Positions 33,601 to 44,315 of a stretch of DNA of 64,000 nt are shown here, in pieces. The position numbers and the translations under genes were made by a program. The notes under the pieces were generated by a model. The model was not told where the DNA came from. It made no database searches and saw only the letters and a list, made by a program, of their open reading frames with translations. How positions within the stretch are numbered: the first letter of the stretch is position 1; each line of letters begins with the position of its first letter. Source of the DNA: Phymatolithon calcareum (lineage: Eukaryota > Rhodophyta > Florideophyceae > Hapalidiales); NCBI GenBank assembly GCA_977006965.1, contig OZ345353.1, forward strand, positions 4,650,001 through 4,714,000, given 5' to 3'.

Positions 33601-34637
33601 TATGTTATGTGCAAAGACAGCACGACGGTAGTTGCATGGTTCGTTGAAGGCGCTACTTTTCTCGCGACTAACCCCCACTTCGAATTGCTAAGTAGAGACC
33701 CGGGAACGGGTGAAATGCCTAAAATCACCCCACATTTAAGGAATTTGATGGAGACTAAGGAGCAGGGGTGGCACCAATTTCACTGTTACAGAATGGTCTT
33801 CGCTCCGCAATATATCAGTCCACTTTCTTGTAATGAAACATTTATTGCAATCGAGCTACGGCTTGCGATAAGAACAGCAATATGACATTAGACAACAAGG
33901 AGCTTCTACTCATTCGTGAATGAGTTCATTGAAGCGGCGTTAGGGCAACTTTTTTGAGTGCCGTTTACACATGGCGGTGGGCTGTGCACTTCACTTACTC
34001 CAGCTTCTCGTCCCAGCAGAGAATATTAGATGTAGTCACGCTGCCATGTCGCTGGTCTTCAAGATGGTGAGCCGCGGACCGCTAATTACGACTTTCGCGG
34101 GTTGATGAACTTGGCTGAACCGTATATTGATACGATTCACTTGTGGTACACGGAGTGGAACGGGAACGCGCTCCGGTCGTGGACAGGGACAGAACTTGGG
34201 CCGGTAACCTGCAAGTGCCAAACGCAATGTTCTTCGGAGCACTATTACGTTTCGCGGAGATGCCAACCGATTGTCGGATCGCTAGCTGGTGTCTCCCCCT
34301 ACTTGCGACGAAGGGTACGGGGTCTCGCCTCCCGCTTGTGGCGAACGTTGGTTCTTCACCGAGATGGTGGGATGAATGAAAAGGACTTTACCTTGACGAT
34401 GGAAATGGTTTGAACTTGGTCGTCCCTCTTTCCCCCTCGCGTCGGCATCGTCGACTATGCTAAAGTGTGCCTCGAGATAAAGCTATCATACTATGATCCC
34501 GCGCAGTAAGTGTAAGCTAGGTCTCTTCTACGAATGGATGCCTGCTGCTTTGCTATCCAGGCTAACAACCTTGTTGCACACGTGTATATCGAACCAAGAC
34601 AACAAACTTACTATACTTGCGACAGCCAATCGACATT

Positions 34638-35352
34638 CAAGATGCTGAGAAGGACAATGGCGAAGAAAGAAAAGTTTCTGATGCAACCACCAGAGAGAAG
34701 AAATTCAGAATAGCTTCAAGCCACAAGTAACGACATCACATCGATGGAAACCAGAGAACCGTTTGATGAAGCGTTGAAGCACATATTAGCGAACCAATCT
34801 GCAGAAGAACTCCGATCAGCATTCCTGACAAAGGAAAGAGAGAGCCTTGAATCGAAGAGAAAGAAGAAAATTCTGTACGACAAGACAAGAGAACTCCCTG
34901 CAATACTCAAATTTCCACAACTGAAACACAGGCAACTGGAGGTTCAGTACGCCTTTGGAAGATTTCCCCAAGAGTCTACCACACTGATGGCAGATAGATT
35001 CGGAAACAAATTGAGACAGCACATGGAGACCCTGGATCGCAACTTGTCAATCTATGAACTCAAGGAAGAAGACAGAGCGGCAACTGAGAAGGCATTAGAT
35101 GACCTTTTGCTCTTCAGCAAAAGCATCATCGAGAGTATGCAGCATGAAGAAGACCTGTACTGAAAGAAGAAGCGTCGCCTCGAAACTGTTACGAAGAGCA
35201 ATCAAAACAACCGAACACATGCTAAGGTCCCAGATAGAATGCCAGACATAAGAGTAGGGCCGCCCTAGCGAGGGCAGCACCTGAGGAAGCCCTGCCCGTA
35301 TATTCGTATGACTGCGGGGCTTTAAAAAAATTGCAATAAAAAAAATAAAAAA
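34638..35352 (+). mobile_element. 5'-truncated lineage-1 retrotransposon with 14-bp TSD
   Basis: AGCCAATCGACATT occurs at 34624-34637 and again at 35353-35366. The 715-bp insert has a clean 140-codon frame (34744-35163) encoding the C-terminal domain: EELRSAFLTKERESLE, KKKILYDK, PAILKFPQLKHRQLEVQYAFGRFPQ. It is followed by a 3' UTR with GGGCCGCCCTAGCGAGGGC (a hairpin) and an A-rich tail. This peptide block is shared with 11.3, 39.5 and 44.7 kb; it lies far downstream of the RT and has no domain I can name. It is among the best preserved copies. Confidence 0.92.
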
Positions 35353-36224
35353 AGCCAATCGACATTTTGCGGATGGAAACGTTACATCGTTTTGGGATAC
35401 GGAGAAATTGCACCGCATGCGATGCTTCTTTACCTTACTATACGGCAAACTTGATGAGTTCCCTGTCGATTGAGACGGTGTTAAGTCCCAAACTGTAAAT
35501 GCTCCGACTTCGATCCACGAGGACCAAAGGTGTTCCGATAGAACTCGAGCGGTGAGACGAATAGTCATAGCTCCGCACGGGAAGAGCTGAAAAAACAGTT
35601 GCAATGAAAAACAACAATTTACTTACGATATCGTCTCTGTCCTCCAAAACTAAGGACACGTTAGTACACCTTGCTCCTTTACACCGGCCGAACGCGAATC
35701 GTAACTTACAATTCAACAGGCGCCACGGAACATCTCGCGTTAGACCAGGAGCTTCGCATTAATGGCGTGCGTGAAGTGCGCGGAAGCGCGCCAAGCAAAT
35801 CGTAGGGATAATTTGTAGAATATAAAAACAAGAACATAATCAGCAATAAAAACATTGAAGTATAGCTCGCGTGCGCAATTGCGATAATAAGTCATTCCGT
35901 TCCAATTGCCGCGTAAAGTAAACGAAAAACAGCCACCGTTCCAAATCCAAACTTGCATGACAAGAGCACGAAAGAAAGACGTATCACGCCAAACACGCGC
36001 AAATAACGCGCCCACGATACTTCATCTCCTTGAACGTAGCGCGTAAATCGAACCGGCAAGAAAACCCGCGACTTCTCATCGTCCGTAAAACTTGGTCGGT
36101 CGCGAATTCATCGCTTTGCGGTTGCGCGGGAACTCAACTACTTATAACGCGATTCAAACAACTTGACAGGTGTACAACAATGCTGTAACACGTATTCCAG
36201 CATACCTGATGAGTCCACCTTCGT

Positions 36225-36411
36225 CAACATTTCCACCAGCGCAGTATGGCAATTAAGATGCTGGAAGTGGCAGTTGATACCGTCCAAAGAAAATGTCCGA
36301 AATCAAAATCAAAACGTAAGCGAAGGATTGTAGCGCAACGAAAAGTCTCTCAGGTGCAATGATAATTGACTAAGGGAGCTTCAATAAAACAGAAATCCAT
36401 CCATCCATCCA
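36225..36411 (+). mobile_element. (CCAT)n-tailed retroelement 3' end
   Basis: Absent from the right arm. Ends TTCAATAAAACAGAAAT plus CCATCCATCCATCC at 36395-36411. A possible imperfect TSD is AACATTTCC / AACATTACC on either side. It is the same family as 7237-7458. Confidence 0.75.
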
Positions 36412-36528
36412 TTAACATTACCTCATAGCTTACATTGTTAACCCTCTCGAACTGTATTAATTGAGGCTTATCGGACACAGCAAAATAAATCTATCGTAAG
36501 CGTCTCACCCATTGCAATGCTTCGGGGA

Positions 36529-38800
36529 TTATTTCTCATCCTTCTTCGCCGACATGAGTCTGAGGCGAAAAGGTTTGACGTGATTTGGTACACGACGGCG
36601 AGCACGTAGCAAATAAGAGAGCTTGGAGTCCAAGCCTTGGACCAAGAATCTCGGCGAATTTCTTGCAGAATGCAAAAAGCAGATTTGGCGTGGCATTTCG
36701 CGCGACGAAAGCCAATTTAACAGACAGGTTTCAGGACTATTCTCTTGACAAACTTTGTGGTACGCCCTCACGGGTGCCGCAATATTCGCTTCGCGACCTA
36801 ACTCTTCGCCCTATTGCCCATTAGGCTGAGTCCTTTGCCGGCTAAACGCTGTTGACGCTATGAGCCTGAATGCCATGGGTGGGTCGTCTAACGTAAGGCC
36901 TTGAGCCTCCATATGCTCTCTCTGGCCCTCCGCCAATGACGACGTGTGATGGACTTAGTAGACGAGACGAGAATGATGACTAGTAGGAATAAGTTTTGGA
37001 ACTTCAATTCGAGTTCTGCGACGCTGTGCTTCCTCATACCGAGCGAAACAGCTTTCTCCTCTTCGTCGGGCTCTCAAGGCAGTGCTTTATTGCTAAATTA
37101 TCTTGTACTCAGATTACTGCAGGTCGCTATTTATGCTAGCTAATTATGAAAGCACTCCTGCTTCTCTGCCTGCCGCTCGAGATATGATTCGATTCCATCC
37201 GGAGCAAGCGCGGTGGATCCGCGATCCGTCATACCGAGAGAAAAATGATGCATTGAGAAGGCGGCATAATTGGCGAGCTCTTTCTCCCGCTGGTTGCACG
37301 GTTGCATTGGCGCTGGTCTCAAGAATATATCGATATTCCTTTCCATTGTTTCCGAGCACATATAGCCCTCGGACGGTCCCAGAATGACGATGGACAACAG
37401 CAGAATCAGCACAGAAGTTGTCAATAGTCGTAAGAGAGTCGGTACTCATCTTCACAGTTTCTGCCATGAGATACTGGCCAAACACTTCAACATCAGAGCC
37501 GTAAACTTCAATCAGGTTTTGGCCCATAGTCTCCAGATTTTGAGTGGCCCCAAGCAGTCCACACGACGCTGGAAAATGCTCTCCCACCGCCGCTATTGCG
37601 CGATGAACGGTTCGATACGAGTTGGGAAGCCCTGTGATACTTGCGAAGCCGATTCAACCTCAAACACTGGCTTCAGGTGAGCCATGCATGGGTGAATTTT
37701 TTCAAAGTCAGGTGGAGGTTGCAGATCCTTCGTGGTTGTGCCGAAGCACAGTCGTGAAACATCCTCCAGAGCGGATCGCAAGGACGCTGGTACTTCCTTT
37801 TCTGACTGAACAGATAGTTGATAATAGCAGTGCAGCAAAGCATTAATGAGGTGCAGCAGTTGTTCCTCTTGTTGAGGTTTCATTTATGCGAAATGGAGCC
37901 TCTGGGCTCTGAGTTGAGTCCTCGTGGCGCATCAGAAGTGTTGCCCCAAGCGTCTGCAGAAGCGTTGGTAACACTATAATAAAAATCTCCACTTCTTCTT
38001 CTTATTGAGGTTTCATCCTCTTCGCTGAGGAATATGTAATTTGCTAGATGTCCATATAGAGACTTGGGTGCGTTTTCACAAGCCGCGCCATAAAAACGTC
38101 GCCAAACTCGAGCGGTGTCCGCGGAGGCGAATGCAAAACGGCAGAAGCGACTCTCTGTCTTGGCCCTGTGAAGTCCGGGATGACACCCGCCACCGTTATT
38201 CACAGGCGTGCCTCTATGCGATCCAATTGCTCTTCCCTTCCCATTAGGAGTTTTTGGAGAAGAACCGCTTGCATCAGAGGCTTTGAATTCAAAAACTTGG
38301 GAGTGCGAATGATTTTGAGAAGAAGGCACTCCACCGGACTGGTGAGATTGCACCTGCGGAAGAACTTGTGCTTGATGCGCTCGAGCCTGCATTTGCACAA
38401 GAATCTGCTTCCATTGGGCTTCCCGATATGCTTGCACAGAGCGATCGTAGAGCGGACGAAGTGATATGGCCTGCTCTTTCAAGGAACCGACCTGATTTGA
38501 TACAGACTCGTACTCAGGTGTTCCTCGTTTTGCAGTGACGAGAGCTGTCTCGGCGGCGGTCTTTAGATCATTCATCGTCCCCAGACAGCGAGTCAATAAC
38601 TCTCGAAACTGCTCCTTAAGAGCTGGAGCATGACGAGCGGCAGTGGTCACTTGTGCTGCCGGGAACAAAGCTGACGTATTCGCCCTATTTGCCTTTAATG
38701 CTTTGGGAATCAAGTTCTTGGTCGCGCGATCAGTAGCCTTGCGCTCCTCCAAGAACGCTTGTAGCGGGAAAACACAGCTTGCGGGTAGAGGTGAAACTTG
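36529..38800 (-). pseudogene. Tra1/TRRAP pseudokinase (FAT plus PIKK-like region), pseudogene copy A
   Basis: Minus strand, N to C. 38800-38020: a Gln-rich linker and FAT-like helices (FRELLTRCLGTMNDLK, SVQAYREAQWKQILVQ). 37870-37600: LLHLINALLH.YYQLS..SEKEVPASLRSALEDVSRLCFG. 37587-37144: DVEVFGQYL, SAVVHRHSGTVRGLYVLG and NNGKEYRYIL, which fit the Tra1/TRRAP signature GQYL...(V/I)V..HG...RRL.(I/V).G.NGK.Y.YL. About 37060-36870: EVPKLIPTSHHSRLV and SLAEGQREHMEAQGLTLDDP, as in Tra1 just past the N-lobe. 36771-36529: VCQENSPETCLLNWL and PNHVKPFRL, the C-lobe. TRRAP is the scaffold of histone acetyltransferase complexes. Several frameshifts, stops and a SINE insertion (37884-38004) show this copy is dead. 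The family call rests on motif order, not a search. Confidence 0.75.
37884..38004 (+). mobile_element. (CTT)n SINE-like fragment inside the TRRAP pseudogene, 12-bp TSD
   Basis: TTGAGGTTTCAT at 37872-37883 is repeated at 38005-38016. The 121-bp insert ends in CTTCTTCTTCTT. The right-arm partner (about 49316) has no insert, so it came in after the arms were duplicated. Confidence 0.9.
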
Positions 38801-38870
38801 ATTGAAATTTGCCCTAGCAATAATCGCCTCTGATCTGGAGAGCATTGCAATAATCTGCGATAACCACGGA

Positions 38871-39178
38871 AGCACCAGTGGTGTAGTGGTAAAACTGCCG
38901 CCGAGCACCTGTGCGCGTGTTTCGGAATGACACATGACGGAATGTGAGGTCGCCGGTTCGAGTCCTGCCACAAGCAAGAATTGAATTCTGTTCCGCGAAG
39001 GGCACACAGATTTCGCCATGTCGTGGTTTGTCGCAATACTCTCGGGAAGCAGTTACGCCGCGTAACTTACGCGAGTACGCAGAATGAAACCAGCTCGTGA
39101 ACATCTTAGAGGCCTCCTTGATGAGAGGTACATTAGTGTAGCTCGAATATCACGCAATAAACAAAGAAACAAACCTAT
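38871..39178 (+). mobile_element. tRNA-derived SINE
   Basis: A Pol III A box (TGGTGTAGTGGT, 38879-38890) and a perfect B box (GGTTCGAGTCC, 38955-38965) are followed by CTGCCACAAGC and about 200 bp of unrelated body ending AATAAACAAAGAAACAAAC. The boxes are farther apart than in a normal tRNA and I cannot fold an anticodon arm, so it is not a working tRNA gene. Its antisense translation (GRTRTGDLTF, AGLEPATS) is the kind of spurious peptide such SINEs give, and it corrupts the apparent 379-codon frame at 37880-39019. Confidence 0.7.
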
Positions 39179-39344
39179 GCAGGCAAAATTGTCACAAAGC
39201 TGAACAAACACGTCAACAACACCCTCTTTTTGGAATCAAGGTGGCTCATGACCAAAAGCGGTATTTACCGCAGAGCTGGTATCAACTTGCATAGGATCAT
39301 ATCCAGTTCCTCCCTTTGATGGTGCTGGTTTTTTTAAGGAGAAA

Positions 39345-39780
39345 CTGTTTAGATGTTTATTTGAAAGCCCTCATTAACACTCCGAAGACTGCACGGGAGC
39401 AGCTTTTCGTAACTTTTTCATTCTAGTATATTGCAGGGTCCCTAATACAGAGACTCGCCGTTCTCTATATTGTCAATTATGGCGACGCTGTAGAGTAGTG
39501 TGGAGTCTAATGCCTTTTCCGTTCTTAATATTTCTCCGGAGTCAAGTTCATACTTTGTTAGGTTCATACGTATGGTCTCCTGGTGGCGCTCTGCTGCCGT
39601 TCCGAATGTATTCGATATTTGCGTCGTGCTCACTTGAGGGAACCTTCCGCTTGCGTATTTTATGGCCAGCTGTCGATGTCTCACCTTGGCAAACCTGAGG
39701 ATTTCCGGGATCTCATCCGGTTTGTCGTATTTTCCTCTTTCTTCTTGCTTCGAGCCTCGTAACCTCTTTTGTGAACAGTA
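39345..39780 (-). mobile_element. lineage-1 retrotransposon C-terminus and 3' UTR
   Basis: The minus-strand frame 39442-39684 reads MRHRQLAIKYASGRFPQVSTT and NLTKYELDSGEILRTEKALDS, nearly identical to the end of the element at 11.4-11.6 kb. The 3' UTR has GAGTGTTAATGAGGGCTTTCAAATAAA at 39355-39400. Upstream homology (SKKKEE...) continues to about 39780. No TSD was found. Confidence 0.8.
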
Positions 39781-39829
39781 TTCGTCGGAGTTGGCCTGGA
39801 GATTTCCCTTCCTCCATCTGCCTCTGACT

Positions 39830-40075
39830 GTCTAGCTACATTCTCACAAGGTATCTGAAGTGTCAGCTCGCCGCACGATGCGTTTAACAACGTTCGTAAT
39901 CCGCGCCAGTAGACTTTCTTGGCTCGTAGTCGGTCAACATTGCAAACAAGCACGGGTACTATAAACTCGCTGTCAGTGGTTAGCGAGACAATAACTTTTG
40001 GGGGGGGGAACCGGCGCAAGTTATAAGCTGCTAGAGCCACGTTCGTAGTGATTTTCGTAGTTTTTGCTCCCATTT
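39830..40075 (-). repeat. repeat pair with 51960-52240; unknown protein-like frame
   Basis: Both places share TGTTAGCTACATTCTCACAAGGTAT-type sequence and ATCAGTGGTTAGCGAGACAA. The minus-strand frame here (39681-40073) is open and reads VSLTTDSEFIVPVLVCNVDRLRAKKVYW...CGELTLQIPCENVA; the partner keeps VSLTTDREF but has stops. It is possibly a coding segment upstream of the lineage-1 C-terminus, or an unknown gene fragment. Confidence 0.4.
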
Positions 40076-40689
40076 AATTCCAAGATATCAAATGGACCTT
40101 TTTGTAGTCCACACTTCACTGGCAAGGCGACCATTAACGCCCACGACAACTTATCTAAATTTCACATAGATTTAACAGAATAACAAACACTTTGTAGCTT
40201 GGAACAAGTACTCACCGGTCAGAGGCCGCCAAGACGCTCTCAATTCGGCATGCCAACAGCCACGGTATCAATAAAAGCACAAACATTCATACAACCACAA
40301 AGCACAACAGTAGTGTCGCAATCGCAAGCTCCATGTTGAAGCCTTAACGAGTGATACCGTCAGCAACAGACTCATCGACGAAGGCTCACCAGCTTTCTCG
40401 TTGCAACAGCATCAAACATATAACCTCAATGATAGACCTAGCAGGAGATAAGGGGAAGCAGAACGAGATCGCGCATAAAACACTTGATCTCAACACGTTT
40501 CTGTTTCCTGTTTCAAGGCATGCCCAACTCGCTCAACCTTTTTCCTTCACAAGCATTTCTAAGAGCATTGCAATGTCCTCATCGGAGATAAACGTGCCTA
40601 CGCCGTGTAATGGTCATCCCGTGGGAACGTTACTGTTGGAAAAAGATTAACCACTGGGCTGCATTGACGTTGCAGTCTGTGACTGCCAA

Positions 40690-42300
40690 GGCGAATAGAT
40701 TATTTCAGCAACCTACCTCGAAACAAGGGCACTAGACTTAGAGTGGCCACCACAAATTGACTTCCCAAGTGATCCCTCGCCTCATCATCATCGTAGTCAT
40801 CGGACATATCTGCGTCAGACCCCGATAAATTTTCGTCGTCAAGGTCTTCTTCGACGGAGGACTCTGGAATGTCGGCGTTTCCACCGGGGGTCACAGCGTT
40901 TCCAGAATGACTCTCGATGCCTTCATTCTTGTTCTTTGCGGAAGCTGCTCGAGGACTGGGACTAGGTGGTGCAAAAGTTCCCGACAACGAAGACTTACGC
41001 GCTTGGTACCGTTGAACGCGTCTTCAGTAGCGCTTTCTCATACGAAGAATTTCCAGCCTTACGCCGGGCTTGAATATCTTCATTTGAGTCACCAGGCTAA
41101 TTGTCTAGGCTTGCTCCTGGAGACAAAGCCTCAGGAAGGACATTGCCGTCTGCGTTAAATGATATGGTAGAGCTGGTTCGGTCAGAAGGAGCATCAGCCG
41201 GAGCTTTGTGGCCCAGAGCGATTAATTGGTGCAGGACAAAAGAGACATGCGCCTCACCGATCACATGGGTTTTGCAGAGCTCACCGAGAAGGGCAACTTC
41301 GGAAACTCGACGTTGACTATCACGTCCGTCATTTCGTTCCATACTCGACCGGACAGCTTCCAAAATGCCATCCGCAACACCTACAAGTACTTCTGTGCTG
41401 AATTTGCCAACTGCAAAAATCAATTGCGCAACTTGAGGAACGGTTCAAAACTTGACACGGGAAACGTTGACAATTTTCTTAATGACGTAGAGCTGAAGCT
41501 CATCATCCCACGGCAGTATTCTCATCCGCATCGCAGTCCACTTCACGTTCTCCGCTGTTAGCCACGAATAGATTAAACGGCAAATGTACACATGCATCGG
41601 CGGTCGAACTTTGCGCCGCTGCAACTTAATTCCGCTTGATGGCTCAGCAGCGAAAAATGCAGTTTCAACAAGAGTATTGTGCCGTGCTTCAAGATGTTTG
41701 ACGGATTTCAGTCTCCAGACTGTGTATAGTAGATTTCCCATTCGGAGGGAGCTTGCCGGCGTAAGGTAAATCACTCGCCCGCAAGTTTCTAACAAGCGAC
41801 ATGCAAAGTCCACTCTGTGTCTATAAAATTCTTTCATGCAGATGGCAAGTAAAGAAAAAATTATTCCGAAGTCGATCATCCGAAACTTGACGTATTCTTC
41901 AAGATAACGAGCGGTTTTTATGTAAGAGGCAAGGGTTTTCTCATCAATGTCCATTCGACAAGCCAGAAAACGAAAATCTTATCCAAGGCTCCCAGCAACA
42001 TTCTGTGCCACCTCTGGGTAACCTTGCCGAAGACTAGCAGCAATTCTTGCGTACGCTGGCAGTATATTCACTTTCTGCGCCGACACCTCAATCAAAGATT
42101 TCGACGGCCTCTTTGTCAGGTTTCGACTGTTTTCTGCTACGATGATGAACTGATTCGTGAAGCGATCAGCATTCTCCCTGGTTTCCGTTGCGCCCAAACG
42201 ATCAAGTAGATTATCAAGAGAAGGATTCTTATCACCTTCCCTCCGCGAGGACGACCGACCTGACCCTGTTACCTTTTCCAATTCGCTCTTTTAAGAAGAC
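40690..42300 (-). pseudogene. UPF2-like (nonsense-mediated decay factor) pseudogene, last MIF4G domain and acidic linker
   Basis: Minus strand. 42281-41982 reads LLDRL and NILPAYARIAASL; after an in-frame TAA (41979-41981) the same frame continues DFRF...TARYLEEYVKFRM, HRVDFACRLLETCGR, KHLEARH, PPMHVYI and LPWDDELQLYVI to 41448. After an in-frame TGA (41445-41447, probably from CGA) it goes on to GVADGILEAVR, QRRVSEVALLGELC to 41097. This is the order and spacing of the third MIF4G domain of UPF2, the one that binds UPF3. Downstream, 40987-40700 gives the acidic EEDLDDENLSGSDADMSDDYDDD stretch (given in part), as in UPF2, reached by a frameshift. Upstream MIF4G domains are missing: the RT element at 42455 starts there. 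UPF2 bridges UPF1 and the exon-junction complex; this copy is dead. Confidence 0.85.
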
Positions 42301-42454
42301 TCTGCGTTGAGCTTTGCAGAATCTTGTGATGCTCCGGCTACTGTTTTCTGCCTCATTTGCCCGAATATGATCAACTTTCGCTTTCGCATTGTCTTGAGCT
42401 GGCCCTTTTGCTTTAACATTGTCAATAGCTGAGTTCTCGTCTTTTCCGCTCAGC

Positions 42455-43795
42455 AGTGTACAATGAAAAAGGGGCATCCGTTCATGGCAGTTCTCGACGT
42501 ATCCGAGGCATACGATAGTGTGCCCTGGGATATCCTCATGAAGAGGCTGACGAAGAAACTTCCTGAATAGATAACAAGGATGGTTGCGTACCTTTTAAAA
42601 CTCCCGTGGGCCACATCAGCTGGAGATGAGACAGAAACGTGGTGTATCATCGACCGAATAGTGCCTCAAGGCTCCCCGCTTTGTTGATGCCGATACAATA
42701 TATTCATGGACACATTCGCAAAAGCCGTCTCCGAGACAGACAGAAACGTCTCAGACAGCTCAGTGCAATTGCTCACAGATAATGTTCAGCTTCAAGGGAA
42801 GACAGGACGAAGAATAGAGGAACTTCTTACTATAGGGACCATTTGGGCAAGCAAAAATGGCATGAAAAGAAACGCAAAACCAGGAAAAAGCAAAGTTAAG
42901 TTACAGGAATTGTCTCCGAGCAGCCAGTTAAGTTATTTGCGGACGATGTGCTTCTACAGGTCAAGAATGCGAAAGGGTTACGAAGGCTACTGTACATAGC
43001 CACGGAGTGAGCAGACGAAAATTCTATGACATGGAACAAAAAGCCAGGAAAGGGCGAAGTGCTTAAGTACAAGGGGTTACCTAAGAAAAAGTTCATGCTT
43101 TCCAGAAAAGAACTACACCAAGCGGGGAGACTTTCCTACTTGGCCATTAGTATGAACTACAGTGGAGTTACACAAGATACAGCAATGTCGAGAGTGCGGA
43201 ATGCGGTTGGATGCATCCACAAACTAAGGCAGAGTGGTGTTCATGTCATTGGATTCAACACTGAAATATGCATCAGGACTTTCAAGTCGTTGATTCTCCC
43301 CAAATGGGAGTATGCAAGTCATCTGACTCCGATGACGAAGCGGTTGGTAGCCGCAATTGAGACAGCAGAAGGTCTTTTTTACAAGAATGTCTTCGGGAAA
43401 TATGCGGAGCATCGAAGAAATCGAATGAGGCGACTCTGGCGGCTAGAAAGTGCCGAGGTGAGAAGGACTCACCAATCGGAAAGGTTTTCTTCGAGGAGCA
43501 TCTCAGAAAAGCATTGAAAAAAGCAAAAGAAGGCAAAGTGTCAAAGAAGCTGCGATTAGAAGATGCAATCCAAGTGTGGCAAAAATGCGAAGAGGATCGC
43601 TCAGTGAAAATCCCGATAAAAAAGAATAAGAAGTTACCAGGAGTGCTACAAATAAGGGACAGGACGACAAGGCTATGATGTCTAAGACTGATTTTTAACA
43701 GAGCTTCGTTGTGCAGGAAATCAATCCTCGGTGAGTATTTCGGACCCGGTGCTGAAATTGAGCTTATTGCACTTCAACGCATACTCGGGTCTAAG
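42455..43795 (+). mobile_element. non-LTR retrotransposon (lineage 3) with duplicated RT active-site region
   Basis: RT motifs in order: AVLDVSEAYDSVPWDIL (42485), IVPQGSPL (42660), then LLTDNVQLQ (42773), a decayed copy of the (F/Y)ADD strand, followed by ..KPGKSKV. About 150 bp later a second copy starts: LFADDVLLQVKNAKGL (42933) and MTWNKKPGKGEVL, then the thumb IFKSLILPKWEYA-like segment (RTFKSLILPKWEYAS) and, near 43680, RLIFNRASLCRKSILGEYFG. Several stops and shifts are present. The 3' end is cut at 43795 by an inverted SINE. The start at 42455 cuts the UPF2 pseudogene. Confidence 0.85.
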
Positions 43796-44098
43796 AAGAA
43801 GAAGAGGAAATTTTTATTTTAGTGTTACCATTGCATCTGCTGACGCTTGGGGCAACACTTCTGGCGAGACACTAGGACTCAATCGTAACCCAAAAGCTCC
43901 ATTTCGCGAAAAGTGACATGGTCAGCAAAACTCCAAAACCTACATCTGGTCTCACAGAAGAGATCTCGAGGGGGAACATCATATCGCTTCTATTGCCACG
44001 CAGAGTATACCGTCTCTTGACGAGCGACGGAGCGAACATGGGAGTTTGCGACGTCCCGAGTCGTTTCTACGCCGATGGCGCCATGGGCGAGCATTGTC
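43796..44098 (-). mobile_element. near-complete (CTT)n-tailed SINE-like element
   Basis: Minus-strand counterpart of 20146-20462, matching from GCTCGCCCATGGCGCC to AAAATAAAAATTTCC plus CTT repeats. It is 5'-truncated by about 20 bp and sits in the tail of the RT element. No clean TSD was found. Confidence 0.85.
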
Positions 44099-44204
44099 TG
44101 CTGAGCAAAGTGATTTCCTTGCAGCATATGCGGATAGCGCGCTCACGGAGGTCGTGCTTCCCATGGCGTGCGCGAATTTTCTGCAGATGCATGAAGCAAT
44201 TGCG

Positions 44205-44315
44205 AAGGACGTTTAAGGGTGACTCCTTTGAGCGCGTGCTGCAGGCGTACACACCGAGGTTGTGGTGGTCTGTTCCAGAGGACGTGTACATTCATGAGAA
44301 TCTTGAGAGGCACGT
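44205..44315 (+). pseudogene. NLR-family linker fragment, part 1
   Basis: The frame KGDSFERVLQAYTPRLWWSVPEDVYIHENLERH parallels residues 589-614 of the gene at 56-58 kb and the linker at 1200 (minus). It breaks at 44316, where the retroelement inserted, and resumes at 47144. Confidence 0.7.

Larger units (their letters stand above)
31722..38800 (+). repeat. left arm of large inverted repeat (pairs with 48342-56115)
   Basis: Blocks matching the right arm in inverse orientation: 31740-32048 with 56000-55660, 33072-33945 with 55660-54775 (over 90% identical by eye), 36140-36620 with 54770-54540, 36590-37140 with 50840-50220, and 37140-38800 with 50080-48342. Insertions specific to this arm: 32049-33071, the stretch 33945-36140 (with 34638-35352 inside it), 36225-36411 and 37884-38004. 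It lacks about 115 bp near 31742 and about 3.7 kb that the right arm has at 50850-54540. Confidence 0.85.

Noticed and set aside
31722-38800. Helitron as the large arm unit
   Set aside because: The unit begins with TC, but I found no CTRR end with a preceding hairpin and no A/T insertion flanks; kept only as something to test.
38871-38980. Functional tRNA gene
   Set aside because: The box spacing is too wide and no anticodon arm or matching acceptor stem could be folded by eye.
37880-39019. A single 379-codon gene on the minus strand
   Set aside because: Its first part is antisense to the tRNA-derived SINE and its last part runs into a TSD-flanked SINE insertion; only the middle is TRRAP-like coding sequence.
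42455-43517. Group II intron or prokaryotic RT
   Set aside because: The thumb (LILPKWEYA), repeated truncation with TSDs and the eukaryotic host genes around it fit non-LTR retrotransposons.
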